From Monosporascus cannonballus (lineage: Eukaryota; Ascomycota; Sordariomycetes; Xylariales): a stretch of 64,000 nt of DNA. The notes below the pieces were generated by a model. It was given only the letters and a program-made list of their open reading frames with translations. It ran no database searches and had not been told where the DNA came from. The translations under genes and the position numbers were made by a program. The stretch lies in assembly GCA_004154925.1 (NCBI GenBank), contig QJNS01000019.1, positions 372,001-436,000 of the forward strand, read 5' to 3'. Shown here one piece after another: positions 24,235 through 36,400 of the stretch (positions within the stretch are counted from its first letter, which is position 1; the number at the start of each line of letters is the position of its first letter).

Positions 24235-25809
24235 ATGAACGCGACGCCCACAATGATGCGAACCGTGTCGAACCGACTCCTACCGCTTGGTAGGCGCTAT
24301 GGTGCAGTCCTGCTTGCAGCCCTTCTCGTCTTTTACGTGGTCCGCGATCCTATCCTGGCCGCTGTCGCACACATCTCTATGCCCAGTCATCCGCCTAACG
24401 ATATAGGGTACGTGCCAGACCCTCTTGGTGTCGTTGAAGAAGGCGCTCCGATAGTTGCCGACGCTGCCGGCCCTGCTCCAGGTATAGTTGAAAAGGAGCA
24501 GAACGACCAGCAGCTCATGATAGAGCCGGCACGTCCGCCGCCGCCGAAGAAGAAGAAAGTCTACAAACCGGTGACGGAACCGTATCCTCTTCTGGAAGAT
24601 CACTTCCCCCGGTTAACCCACTCGCGAGAGCCGCCGCCAGTGAAAGAGAACAACTGGCCGCCTTGGCCACACGTGCCTGAGAAGACACCGCTTCTGATCG
24701 GGTTCACGAGGAATTGGCCTTTACTGCTCCAGTGTGTGAGCAGCTACATCGCCGCAGGATGGCCGTCATCCGATATCTTCGTGGTAGAAAACACGGGGAC
24801 CTTCTCCGCAAACCGCCAGCGCGAGCTTTCACTCCAAAACCCTTTCTTCCTGAACATGACGGCCCTAGAACTTCTCGGCGTAAATGTCATCAGTACGCCC
24901 ACACTCTTCACCTTCGCGCAGTTGCAGAACTTTTACCTCCACGAGGCCGTACAGCGCGGCTGGGAGCACTTCTTCTGGAGTCACCAGGACGTCATCGTCT
25001 TCTCGGATGAAGACGTGAAAAAGAAGGATCGAGACCACGACTGGGATACCGACCCATACGCTACGATTTACGAGCGCGCCGTGGGCTTGCTGCGGTATCT
25101 GAACGGCCCAGATATGCCGCCATGGTCCACGCATTTCTTCGCCTACGACCATCTCACCCTGGTCAAGCGCGATGCTTTCCTCAAGGTCGGCGCATGGGAC
25201 ACTCAGATCCCCTTCTACGCGACCGATTGCGACATGTATCTTCGCCTGCATTGGGCTGGGTACTGGCAGCCACAGAGCGAGGCTGGCCTAATATTCGACG
25301 TGAATACGGTCCTTGACGATATCGGCGCGCTCTTCCAGCTGCCCGGGTCGCACGCCAGCTTCAGGGGGGATCCGGTGTTCGAAGACGAGAACCGGCCGGG
25401 CCAAGAGGCCGAGATGCAGCGGGAGCTCGACATGCGGGGATGGGTCGACAAGCACGGCGAGACGTGGGTCCACCTTGTCGATATAGCGGGCCGCATGCAG
25501 GAAGTCAAGTACCGGCAGCAGGGACTCGAGCGCAACACGTGGCAGACGAGACAGGAGGGCGGCTTCGGGGAGCCGTTCTACAGGCATCCCCGGGGCTTCG
25601 AGCAGGCGCAGCAGATCATGATCGACGCCGGGCGCAGGGTGTTCGCGGAGAAATGGGGACACCGCGGGTGCGACCTCATCGACATGGGCATCGAGGGCGG
25701 GGACGCCTGGAAGCTCGAGCGCGACTGGGACATCAACGAGGGCCCCGGCAGCGAGGGCGGTAATTGGGGCAAAGACTGGATGGCGGCGGATGCGCCGGAC
25801 CAACAATGA
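24235..25809 (+). CDS. Type II membrane glycosyltransferase-like protein
   Basis: This is a single-exon gene of 524 residues. A short basic cytoplasmic segment is followed by one hydrophobic anchor (about residues 23-45, GAVLLAALLVFYVV), then a Pro-rich stem (PPPPKKKKVYKP). The luminal domain begins around residue 150 (TPLLIGFTRNWPLLLQC). Features typical of a GT-A fold are an alternating strand/helix pattern, an acidic FSDED segment and a later DCDMYLRLHWAGYW motif. The His/Asp-rich middle could bind a metal. It is probably in the Golgi. I infer the class from topology and these motifs; donor and acceptor are unknown. The start at 24235 is followed closely by further Met codons (residues 7-8). 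The coding part is more GC-rich toward the 3' end. Confidence 0.7.
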   Translation: MNATPTMMRTVSNRLLPLGRRYGAVLLAALLVFYVVRDPILAAVAHISMPSHPPNDIGYVPDPLGVVEEGAPIVADAAGPAPGIVEKEQNDQQLMIEPARPPPPKKKKVYKPVTEPYPLLEDHFPRLTHSREPPPVKENNWPPWPHVPEKTPLLIGFTRNWPLLLQCVSSYIAAGWPSSDIFVVENTGTFSANRQRELSLQNPFFLNMTALELLGVNVISTPTLFTFAQLQNFYLHEAVQRGWEHFFWSHQDVIVFSDEDVKKKDRDHDWDTDPYATIYERAVGLLRYLNGPDMPPWSTHFFAYDHLTLVKRDAFLKVGAWDTQIPFYATDCDMYLRLHWAGYWQPQSEAGLIFDVNTVLDDIGALFQLPGSHASFRGDPVFEDENRPGQEAEMQRELDMRGWVDKHGETWVHLVDIAGRMQEVKYRQQGLERNTWQTRQEGGFGEPFYRHPRGFEQAQQIMIDAGRRVFAEKWGHRGCDLIDMGIEGGDAWKLERDWDINEGPGSEGGNWGKDWMAADAPDQQ

Positions 25810-27080
25810 TTATTTGACGGCATCATAAAGAAGAACATGTGCACATTGATGATGTATATATATTTTGCGTCCCTATCTGTCTAGTGGCGAAGGTTTCTTT
25901 TTCGACCCCGCTATTACCTTTCTTTTTATTTCCAATTATTTGCTCGGGGGCGGTTGTATGCATGGCTATGGTGGCTACGACAACGCGGCGGCGTTTATGG
26001 GAGACATTGCACGTGCTTGATTTTGTAGCTTGATGAGATCTCGGATGTTAAGAGAAGTGGAAGACTCTTGTACGCATCCGAATGGAAACGAGTAAACGCC
26101 GAGAGGAGATGAAGATTGACGTAGGAGTGCGAGTGCACCTGCATGAGGGCCCAATAGTGTCTCGTTTACGACTGATAAGACATGCCATCGAATGGCAGGG
26201 GCGCTCAGTAACTCTTGCGTGTGAGATATCGTTGTTAAAGCCTTCATCTTGACCCAAGCAGCTGAAGTGTCGTACCTACTGTAGCTCTTGGGCAGTGGTT
26301 CGAATATCGCGTGCAGGGAACACCTTACTTATTCTGACTGACATTCCTGGGAGTCGCGGACTCTACGTCCACGGGGGCCAATTTGTTTACGAGCAAGGCC
26401 GCACAGATGGTAGGATAGCAAACCACACCCCTCCACTCCTCCACGCTTACGCTGGACAGTCGATTAGCTTCCAGGCACGGTCCGCCGGCGGTGTCTCCCG
26501 CCTCGGACCCGAGTCCCGTCTCGTCCCGCGTTCTCCGAAGCAAGGGGTTACAGTTGCGAGAACCTTGTGAGGGACTCTCTAGCCTTAATGGTACGAAATG
26601 TGACATCTCGTAGCGTGTTCGAGTACGTCTTGTTTGCTCTTTAATCCGCCAACCGGAGACGTAATAAACCTGGTTCACGGAGGCGATTCAAGCGTAACCT
26701 ACATGCACGACTTTAACGTTTAAAGGTGCCTGCGGCTGAGCTACGAAACTTCTGCGTGCCTTACGAATACATGGGTGGGTATGGAGTACCCGCAATTCGG
26801 CCCAAACCCGCCGTGGGTTAGTCAGTCGGTTCACTTACGATCGGCCCCACAGCGCTATCTTAAGTTAAAGCTATGGTAGCCGAGGCGTGGGCGGGCTTCA
26901 TACCTAGTCACAAGCTGCCTATGTCACGGACTTTTCTCCTCGCAGTTTCGACTCCCTTTATCTCCTCGTGGTAATCCGCACTCTCAGAAGGCAGACTCCT
27001 CAGCCGCCGTTAACCGCTCGATCCTAGCGAACGCTGGCCTCGGGGTAAGGGATTGGAATCTTCAGCTCGACCATTTTACA
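25810..27080. other. Intergenic stretch
   Basis: The glycosyltransferase 3' flank and the upstream region of the amidase. I see no gene. The frames at 26295-26570 (+) and 26325-26678 (-) overlap and have no motif. Confidence 0.4.
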
Positions 27081-29192
27081 ATGGCTTCAGCACAGCGCTT
27101 TGCCGGCTATCCGCCAGCCAGGGAGGGGCCCAAGACGGTATATGCCTGCTCCGAGGACAAGAATCCGGCGCTGAGGGGTTGGCCCTTGGTCATAGCTGCC
27201 AATCTGTGAGCTCCTTTGTCAAAGTGTTCTCTCCCGATCCTTAGAATCCAGCGCTTACTAGCTACAAAGTGTTACTCGGTCCTCAGGGCTTGCCAAGCTG
27301 TTATGGAGTAATGCGAAGTTTGGAGTAGCTAAAGATATCGCCGGTCTGGACGATTACAACTCTCGGCTGCAAGTAGGCAATGCCCTAGGTGCTCGGGGGG
27401 GTGGCGTGGCTACTTCCACAGGGGATGACTAACAAATCTGTGTAGCCCATCGTCACGCCTCTCCTAACCGATGGCAGCGCTCCTACTATCACGGAAGATT
27501 TGCGTGAGCGTCAACCGGAGGACCTAGCTGGGCGGTTCTACTCAGCCGCGGACTACCATGAGCTGTACAGATCGGGCCGGGTAACTCCGCTCCAAGTGGC
27601 AAAGGCTCTCCTTCCACTAGCTACGCAGGGAAAGTATAAGTCCGCCTGGGCTGCTACGAACGAGCCTCTCGTGCTGGCAGCCGCCAAGGCATCTACCGAG
27701 CGATATGCCAACGGCGAGCCACTTGGAATCCTTGATGGCGTTCCAATCGGCGCCAAGGATGATATCAACGCAGAGGGCTACATATCACACATAGGACTAG
27801 CCTACGATCCTTCCGAACCGTTTTTCAAGCCAGCTAAGAAGACCATGTGGCCCCTAGCGCAGCTCGAAGCTGCCGGCGCCCTCTTGATCGGGAAACTCGC
27901 CATGCACGAACTCGGGTCCGATACCAGCGGTTGCAACCCCCGGCGAGGAACACCGGTTAACTGGAATAACCCGTCGTACTATCCCGGCGGGTCCTCATCA
28001 GGCGTGGGATCGGCCATCTGCGCTGGCTTGGTTCCTATAGCGCTTGGAACCGATGCTGGTGGGAGCATACGGATTCCCTCCGCTTTCTGCGGCATATACG
28101 GTTTGAAACCGACACTCCACCGGACTTACACGATGAACTCCTCTATCTGCGCCATCGGCCCCATGGCCGCCACGGCCTCGGACCTGACGATCGCGTACCG
28201 ATTGATGTCGGCGCCTAACCCCGAAGATCCGGTGCAAGGGGGTTTCGCGCCCTCGGTCCCTCCGAGCCCGACGGCCAAGAAGACAATTGGAATCTACTCC
28301 GCATGGTTCAACCAGGCCTCGCCGGCCGTACTCGAAGCGACCAAGAAGGCCATCGCCTACTTCTCGGAGAAACTCGACTATGAAGTTGTCGAAATCACAA
28401 TACCGTACATTGAGGAGGGCCAGTACGCCCACAGTGCGTGGGCGCTCGCCGAGGCGATGGATCATATGCGATGCCGTACCGCTGATCCTTCCAACTGCCT
28501 TTCCATGGTCAACCATTGCAACCAGGTCCTGTTGAGCATAGGAGCTTGCACGTCTGCGGTTGATATGCTGAAGTATGGCCAGCTCCGAGAACTTCTCAGT
28601 AAGTCCCTCCCGAGTCCCGTTTCATATCCCTTTGTCTCGGCCCCCCTGAGAATAAATATCCCGTCCCCTTTTTCTCCGGGAGGTATGGGATCTCTGAATT
28701 CGGAAATGGCGGTCTCAAGTCTCCGAAATGTTTCCCTACCTGCGAGATGGGAGATATCTACTAACTCCCACACCACCCGCCGCAGTGGAGCACCTCGCCT
28801 TCCTGTTCAAGAAGCACCCGGGCCTCCTCATCTTGACGCCGACGACCCCCGAGGCCGGCTGGCGGATCCACCCGGGCGACGCCGCGTACGGCTTCAGCGA
28901 CGGCAACGTGACCATCCGCATCATGATGTACATCTGGCTCGCCAACTCGACGGGCTGCCCCGCCGCCAGCGCGCCCGTCGGCTACGCGGACCCAGAGCCC
29001 GGGGCGGGGCAGGGGAAGTTGCCGGTGAGCCTCATGGCCATGGGCGAGTGGGGCGCCGAGGAGCAGCTCCTGGTCTGGGCCAGGGAGGCCGAGGGCTACC
29101 TCAACGACGCCTGCGAAGGCGGCAGAAGGCGGCCGGAGGAGTGGGCTGATGTCGTCGCGCTGGCTGGCAAGGCGGACGAGGAGACTGAGTGA
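27081..29192 (+). CDS. Amidase-signature hydrolase, 5' end disrupted
   Basis: This amidase-family enzyme hydrolyses an amide bond through a Ser-cisSer-Lys triad. The core exon (27446-28598) carries all three segments: GVPIGAKDD (Lys), PGGSSSGVGSAI (cis-Ser) and GTDAGGSIRIPS (nucleophile Ser). A 187-bp intron (28599-28785, CTAAC branch) leads to exon 28786-29192 (HLAFLFKKHPGLLILTPTTP), with the stop at 29190-29192. Upstream, an exon at about 27289-27372 (LAKLLWSNAKFGVAKDIAG) joins the core through a 73-bp intron (27373-27445). The N-terminal piece from the ATG at 27081 (ALRGWPLVIAANL) also fits the family. No GT-AG pair between 27206 and 27286 joins it in frame, so there is a frameshift or an unseen splice. 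The core is intact; whether the gene is functional is open. Confidence 0.75.
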
Positions 29193-30340
29193 GCAGCAAT
29201 TATGGCTGATGTAGGTGAGGTGTATGCCAGGTTGCTTTTCAGCATAGATATAAGAGGGGTTAGAGGGTTTCCGAATGAGGTTGGAATATGAGGACATGCT
29301 GTGGTTAGAAGCTACCTAAGGTATTGGTGGTGTTCTCGATACCATGATTAGAAAATCTCTTCATGCACGAGACTATCGGGCCCTTATCGAACCCTGTATA
29401 TACTAGTGGGCGTCGGCTCCGGTGGCGTAATACAGTCATAACCATATCTCAACCCTGCTAATTCCCTAGCGTTGAACATGGACTTGAGATGCCTGCCTGT
29501 GCACCTGGTTCGTAAGCCGTGATTGCTGTAACCGATGACCTCGGCGACCCTACGAAGCAGCACCTGGTCTGTGGAGGCGAGGGGGTGCCGGGATGACTGC
29601 GAATACACCCATATACATAAAGGGAGAGGAAGGAAGGAAGGGGGAAGGGGTGCGAGGGCGAAGAAGGAGATATAGATAGTAAACATCCGCCGTACTCTCA
29701 AATCAGCTTACTCGAATAGGCGCAGGATAGTTCTTCCTGCACAGGGAAATGTCTTGGGGTTTATCTAGATTTCCTGAGTCTCCAGTCTTTCACTGGTGCT
29801 CAAGTATGTTCCCATCCCCGGAATACAGTGCTAGCTGATTTTATTGACTCGGGGTCATGCGGCCATGCGTTCGCGAACTCCCAGGACATCGGGACTAAAG
29901 CTGCCCGCCCTACCTTCATCATCTCGCAGAGGGTTGCGGGGAAGTTCTTGGTTTTGATGAGACTGAGTCTGGTTTACTTTCGGAGATCGTGGTGCCAGTG
30001 TACCGGTTTGTCTGCCAACCCGCATTGTAACCTCACGAACCCCATGCTCTCTTGGACGTAGATCATAGAACCAAGCATTATAGCGATCTCCCCACATGGG
30101 GATCCCCGCGCCCACTTGGCAACGGTCCACCTGTCATACCTCTGGTCTATTAATCAGGCAGATACGTTCGAAAGATTACACTAATAATCTCATACGGTTC
30201 AGCTAGGTTTAGCTCTTCTATGTTGGAACCGGCTGTTGCTTATTTAGCCTATAGTATGGACGCTGTACGCACGCCTCATGCGCAGCAGCTATCTACGTTT
30301 TAATTGGAATCACATATATTTCGAGCAGTTTACGCCGCCT
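29193..30340. other. Intergenic stretch
   Basis: The amidase 3' flank and unassigned DNA. A purine-rich block (GGGAGAGGAAGGAAGG and similar) lies near 29620-29670. No gene is supportable. Confidence 0.4.
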
Positions 30341-30617
30341 TCTACAGCAAGCAGGGGTATTTTCTGTTAGCTTCCTCCACCAGGTTTACTAATGCGGCGA
30401 AGTAAGCCCGCATAAAAACTTATATTCGCATAGATAGAATCCATTAGTTTCCTCGCGCTTAGCACTATCGGAAGCTATTAAAAGTCGATCCGGAAACAAG
30501 TGGTTTATGTACCTCCCATAAACGTTCTATTGGACTCTACTAGGTACTTTTAATATTTCATAGCAACACATGTGCCTGTAGAGGCAACTAACAGAAAATA
30601 CCCCTGGATACTGTAGA
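30341..30617. mobile_element. MITE-like element 1 (Tc1/mariner-type ends)
   Basis: The two ends are inverted copies over 30 bp: 30341-30370 and 30588-30617. The shared inner part, CAGGGGTATTTTCTGTTAG, is perfect, and there are three mismatches further out. A TA next to a CAG start on both sides fits the TA target duplication of Tc1/mariner elements. The 217-bp interior is AT-rich and has no open frame, so any movement would have to be non-autonomous. A second element with the same inner terminal sequence lies at 61711-61900. Confidence 0.72.
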
Positions 30618-32564
30618 TGCCCAAGCTAGTGAGTAGCAAGTGGAGCACGAGAATCGAGCTCAAGCTTCTCTTAGAATCGATATCTCCATATCGACTACTT
30701 TTCGCCCAAGTCCCAGTGATACTTCGGCCGCTATCATCTGCACATAAAGCAATGATTGTATGATCTGGTCAAACGCAGGCAACATAGAACTCCCTGCGGC
30801 AGGGGGCCTCGGTATGAGCTGACTCGGCCGACTCTTTACTCCCCCTGCTCCTTGGCGGCCAACTGAGCTAGGCAGGGATCTAACATAGCGATATGCTTGT
30901 AACATTGAGGCATTACCGGTGCTCAGGTCGATACCACTTGCATTGCTCGGCTGTTGAATGCTATGTTCCAGCATCAACAAGCGGTCGGCACCTCATGTTG
31001 CATGCAGAGGTAATACAACGCTAAAGAATTTTGGGATCGTTCTGCTAGCTGCCACACAGAGTTGCGTATTTCACAGCACGCATGCCGCGTGTAAAGTATA
31101 GCTGGGTTATCGGCAACCCCCCCAACCGTCATACCCGTATATCTTCGGTTCTCATAGAGATCAGTTCGTAGAATGTTCCGCACCGCGTCTCACTACGTGC
31201 CAAGTGGTATAATAATCGACATTGTGCTCTGTATGTGCGACTCCTCGGCCCGTTTCATGGCTGCGTGTACTCACCTAGCCGATGAAGGAAGTTTGAGTCC
31301 ACTCTTATAGACAGGAGTCGGGATGCCGAGCCATTCCCTCAGTGCACAGCCAAATCCTTGGTTTATTGTATGCGGGTCCTGTGACCTTTCAAGATCTGTA
31401 TCTACAGCTTTTGTATCTTCTTGCCTGGATTCCAAGGAAATCCCTTAGTATGATAGTAAACTAATACAAGAGCCAACAGGTGATAGTCAGCCCAGGGGCT
31501 CCATATATACCGGACTCTGCATACGACAAAACAGGGGGTCGACTGTATACGGCTTGGCAACCTCGGTGTAGTGGGACCCGAAATACCTACTTTAGCCAAA
31601 GAAGTGGCCACCTTCGACTATGCTCTCATTCTTTAGGGGCGGGTTTCCCAGAAACTAATATGGAAAAGACACCGCATCTCTTACGATGAAAAGCCACGGC
31701 TACGAAGTCTCAGGAGGTTCAGAATAGAGGCTAGAGCTCCAGAACAACTCAAGAGACCAACTGTAGCGATGGAACATTTGATAATTAGTGGAGTACCCCA
31801 TGGGCATGAACCCGGTCCTACGGCTCTATACCTCCCCCAGGCTCCGCCTCTTGCTGCTTATAGACCCCGAAATAGCTCTTGTCGGCCCGCAGATCCGATT
31901 TATCATCCCTGAGGAGTCCCCGAATGGGCCTTGGGGACCAAGACTTATTCGGTTTCCACTGCATTCCGAGTGGCTGGTTAGGGATGGATCAAGTTCCTTG
32001 TTCGGTCACAGGCAGACCTTTTATCTGCAGTTACACCAGACGTCGCCTCGCTTGTAGCGTTCCGTCTGGCAACTTCGGACCGATAAACCAGCCATGGAGA
32101 CCGGCCGTCCCGTTCACGATGAACGCTGATCACACTTCCGGTTATTACAGCTGAGAGTGAGCCAAAGAGACTTAGGCTAGCCGCCCCACCCCGCATCAGT
32201 CCATGCTCTCCGCTAATGGTGGAATAAATGTGGATTAAGCGGCCGAGAAGAGAGCGCCTCCCCCAGGTCGTACAGGCGAGGGGATCAGGCTTCGACTGGA
32301 TTGGCTCTACTCCAACTTCCCCAACTTCCCCCATCTTCTCCACCCAACCCTCGAGGACCCGATTCGCTCGCCTATGCTGGAGCTGGCCGTGCATGGAAGA
32401 CTGGTGCTTGGCTAGGGCAAGATAGTATGTGACTCTGGCAGAGATTATATGACCTCGACTATCCCTCGAGACCGGCTCGCCATGGCTGGTTCTGGAGACC
32501 TTGCTGGGTGTCTCGCATCTCGTAACGACGACCGCTCCTACAGACAACCCATCGCGCTTCCGAA
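30618..32564. other. Gene-free stretch before the transporter
   Basis: No supportable gene. A minus frame at 30660-30980 (106 codons) and a + frame at 31788-32057 are open but carry no motif. The last 250 bp are the transporter promoter, with CT-rich text (CCAACTTCCCCAACTTCCC near 32310). Confidence 0.4.
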
Positions 32565-34564
32565 ATGGCAGATCCCGTACATGTCAGTACCGCCCAGAAG
32601 GCGGCTGACAATGAACTCGAGGACAAGCTCGGCTACAGCGCCCTCCGCGACGCCAAGCAGGCCACGGACGAAGAACATGCCCAGACCTTCAGGCAGGCCT
32701 TGTCGGAGAACCGGAAAGCCGTTTTCTGGTCTGTCATGATCTCCATGAGCATCATTATGGAAGGGTGAGCGCGCCCCCGGACCGATCGAATCCGGAAAGT
32801 GTCTCAGCTGACCTATGAAAGATACGACACTATTCTAATGGGCAACTTCATGGCTTATCGCGAATTCTTGATGAAATTTGGTAGTTACTACGGCGAGGAA
32901 ACGGGCTGGCAAATGTCCGGCCCCTGGAATACGGGCTTGAGCATGGCGAGCACTGTCGGCACGATCTTCGGTATGTATAACTAAGTATGTCCTTCCCGAA
33001 GATCGCCAAATCCCGACTAATACACAGTCACTGCATAGGTGGAATGCTCAATGGTTACTTCGCCGCCAAATATGGCTACCGTTGGGTCTTGATCGTCGCG
33101 ATGGGATTACTGAACGCCTTCATCTTCGTCGTCTTCTTTGCTCCCAACGCCACCGTGCTCCTCATTGGTCAAATATTGTGCGGCTTATGCTGGGGTGTTT
33201 TTGCGACTCTGGCTCCTGCGTATGCTTCGGAGGTTTGCCCTACGAATTTGCGAGGTAATTTCCCAGTATATACTGGAACCTTCCGGCACATGTTGATATC
33301 GGTGGGCTAGGTTATCTGACGACGTACGTCAACCTTTGCTGGGCAATCGGCCAGCTTATCGCCGCTGGCGTGCTCAGAGGGTGTCTGAGCATCGAAGGAG
33401 AGATGGGGTACAAGATCCCCTTCGCTATCCAATGGGTGCGGATTCCCTTCAGTATATGATTACTAGAGGACCACCGCTGACATGTTTGGCGCCCAAAAGC
33501 TATGGCCTACCCCCTGTATGGTGATCGCATTCTTTGCGCCGGAGAGTCCTTGGTTCCTCGTGCGCGCAGACCGACTTGAAGAGGCCAAGCTCGCGATCGC
33601 GAGACTGTCCGGCCGCAAAACACAAGAGCAGATGAACAACCAACTGGCTATGATGCTGCACACCACAAAGATAGAGGCGGAGTCCACCACCGGCGCTACC
33701 TACACGGACTGTTTTAAGGGTGACAACCTCCGCCGCACTGAGATCGTCTGCGTCGCCTTCGCTGGCCAGATCCTGTCCGGAAGCACTTTCGCGTACACGC
33801 CTACCTATTTCTTCAAAAATGCCGGCATGGAAGACAAACATGCGTTCAGTCTTAGTCTGGGAGCTAAAGCAATGGCATTCATCGGAACGGTTCTGTAAGT
33901 TGGCCTGCTTTACGGATTCTGTCAGTGCAATGTCACGTTCTGACCCCCTTGCAATTAGGTCTTGGTGGCTAATCACCCACTGGGGCCGACGTTCGATCTA
34001 TGTCACGGGAATAGGATGCCTTGCCACCCTTCTGTACATCATCGGCATTCTCGACGTCTCCACCGGCATGCGGGGCCTTTGGGCCTCTGGTGCTCTTTGC
34101 GTCTTGTGGCTTTTCATCTACTCGCTCACGCTCGGGCCTATCACCGTGAGTATTCTTGCTAACCAGCAGCGGCTTCGACCCATATTCCGCGCTGACATCG
34201 AGAACAGTACAGTATCATCTCCGAGACGTCGTCCGTCCGTCTCCGGCCCCTGTCGGTCGTGTTGGCCCGTGTCGCCTACCAACTCGTGAACATCGTCTCG
34301 CAGGTCCTGCACGCTTACATGATCAACCTGACGGAGTGGGACTGGAAGGGAAAGGCCGGTTTCTTCTGGGGATCCACGGCTCTCTGCATCTTCGTCTGGG
34401 CCTTCTTCCGCCTCCCCGAGGTCAAGGGCCGCACGTACGAAGAGTTGGACATCCTCTTCGCCAACAAGGTCTCCGCTCGGAAGTTCGCCAAGACCGAGGT
34501 CGACCCCTATGCGTCGATGCGCAGCGAGGACGCTATGGATATCGAGCACAAGGAGTCGCGCTGA
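32565..34564 (+). CDS. MFS sugar transporter, alpha-glucoside permease type
   Basis: This is a plasma-membrane proton-coupled sugar transporter of the major facilitator superfamily. It resembles fungal maltose/alpha-glucoside permeases. Seven exons: 32565-32764, 32822-32970, 33039-33254, 33311-33435, 33500-33894, 33959-34145 and 34208-34564. The predicted length is 542 residues. Introns are 56-68 bp with good CTAAT/CTAAC/CTGAC branch sites. Motifs seen: a loop-2 region (AAKYGYRWVLIV), the sugar-transporter signature APESPWFLVR after the sixth helix, GRRSIYVTG in the second half, and the C-terminal LPEVKGRTYEELDILFANK. Splicing at 33435/33500 gives Trp-Leu-Trp-Pro, where many relatives have Trp-Val-Trp-Pro. 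The N-terminal cytoplasmic segment is about 60 residues. Substrate is inferred from family resemblance only. Confidence 0.9.
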
Positions 34565-35262
34565 TGTTGGAGCTTTGGGTCTGGTTGAGCCTGTATCCTT
34601 TGTTGTCGTCACCCTGGTTGTACCTTGACGGACTGGAACAGGATCGATTCGTTGCTGGTGTATCTGTTAGGTAGCTTACTCATTTTAAAGCACCTATCTA
34701 ATCCTCCCTACCGCTCATGGTGCGGTCGGTTTCTGCAGAATCCCGTAGTATAGAGTTTCGGGTTGTGGTTTGGTGACATGGACCCGACGTCAATATGCGT
34801 GCGCCGACCCACACCAGAAGTTTGCTCTGTCCAGATAATACCTATTTTTTCGAGGTCGCTATTGCATGTAATGTGTCGGTCGAATGAACGTGGAGAGGAG
34901 TGTTGAAGAGGAGAACCAGGATGCTTCCAACGTCGCAACTGTCTTAACGGTTTCCGCTCACGCACTCGACCGTCAGCGTGTTGTACTCTGTATCGAACCG
35001 CCGATCAATAGGCCCTATCTTGAATGCATACGGGGCACAAGCCGGCAAGCCAATCGCTCCCCTGACATAATGTTCCATTCGTTGCGCGGTCACGCGACAT
35101 CAACCCTGCTCCGGTGTAATGAATCGAGATCCGAGCCCTCATCACAAACTGCCGCCTCTCTCCAAGGGCCGGCCTGTCTAGGAGAAGAAGTAAAGAAGTA
35201 ATCAGGAAAGGTATCATCGAGGACCCGAGGCTCTCTCCCCCCCTCCCCCCCTCTTCCCGCAG
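34565..35262. other. Intergenic stretch
   Basis: The transporter 3' flank, then unassigned DNA. A C-rich tract with a polypyrimidine run ends in TTCCCGCAG at 35262. This looks like a splice acceptor for the FRAG1-like exon that follows. Its 5' exon was not found. Confidence 0.35.
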
Positions 35263-35960
35263 CGCGGCCTCTGGCTCTTCCCCCTGCTCGCGGGCTCCTT
35301 CTGGCTGCTGGCGCTGACGGCGCTGCTGGGGCGGTGGCTCGTGCTCGGGCGCCCGCGGTACCCGGGGCGGGCGAACCCGGACGTGCCATTCATCAACGAC
35401 ATCGCGGCGCACGGGTTCAAGCCGGCGTTCACAGCCGGCACGGCCGCGACCGGAACTTGCTTCACCGGCACCGTGTGCGCCGCTGCCCTGCCCGCTCTCG
35501 CCTTCGGGTTGGCTGCTGCTGTGAACCTGTTCCTGCTCAGCGTCTTCGACACCCGCGGGGCCCGCCTGTGCCACCGCCGTCTGCTGATGGGCACCTTCGG
35601 GGCGCTCGCCATCTGCGCCGTCGCCACGGCCGTCTGGTGGGATCAGATACGAGGGCTTGTCGCCTATCGGGGTTTGCGGAAATGGTACGTGCGACGTCGA
35701 CCACGGTAGGTGGTACGGGGGGTGAAGTAGGTTTCGTGCTTACAGGGGAATACTGTCGGCGCATTATCAACACCGTACTGGTTGCGAGCCGGCTCCTCAT
35801 CGGCTTAGCGTTCGCAGTCCTCTTGTACTCTGGTTCCCTTCTCCTCACCGGGAATTCTGGAATGCGCTCTTGCGTACCTAGGTGCGTTCTAGCTAGCGAC
35901 GTTTGCGCGCTACACGAGGTATGTAGTAGGTCTGCAACTCTACCGGCGGATGCTAACCTC
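35263..35960 (+). pseudogene. FRAG1/DRAM/SFK1-type membrane protein, degraded
   Basis: The frame from 35263 (RGLWLFPLLAGSFWLLALT) continues through the family hallmark GRPRYPGRANPDVPFINDIA and HGFKPAF, then NLFLLSVFDTR, and breaks near 35684. The next family-like helix (INTVLVASRLLIGLAFAVLL) is in another frame from about 35746, and no GT-AG intron joins the two in phase. A third segment resembling the terminal EW...DLRPATRG region lies in yet another frame with two stops. The family comprises multi-span membrane proteins such as Sfk1. Missing parts include the ERWLR-type loop. I read this as a pseudogene whose 5' part is still fairly well kept. It is unusually GC-rich. Confidence 0.55.
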
Positions 35961-36400
35961 ACAGTCACGGATTCAAAGGAGGTGATGGCCTCGAGGTTAA
36001 TGGAAACGAAGAGCGCCCCGTTTTGGGTTAGCTTATAGGAAACGGCTATCTAGTCGGGGGAAAATTGATATATCTTCCAGTAGTTGCCACGCTGAGGAAT
36101 CTTTCCACGGCCGGGGCCTTCGTGATGCTGAACATCTCGCACGAGAACCCACTGTTCGCTGGAGTACAAGCGGTAGCGGAAATTTCGACCGCGCGAGTGC
36201 TGTGCGAGCGGGATGCTTTATCTCGCTGGCCAAGTCAGGCGAGCGGCGGGGCGTGCAACTGGGATCGCATGAGCTCCTCAAGGCTCTCGTCGCATGTATA
36301 TGGCGAGAAAAAGAGAACTCTCGCATAGAGATCACACCAGATATTCACGGCTAGAGCAACTACTACGAGTCGATTACTCCACGACAACAACAGAAAACCC
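35961..36400. other. Intergenic stretch
   Basis: Between the FRAG1 relic and the 3' end of the F-box gene. I see no gene or repeat. Confidence 0.4.

Noticed and set aside
27053..27244. 63-codon + frame overlapping the amidase N-terminal exon
   Set aside because: A different phase from the family-like text; it begins at a non-ATG codon and is a shadow.
30660..30980. 106-codon minus-strand frame
   Set aside because: No domain, no intron signals and no relative elsewhere in the window; kept as intergenic.
35334..36038. 234-codon + frame
   Set aside because: Its first half is a shadow of the FRAG1-like frame; only a short later part is family-like. It is not an independent gene.
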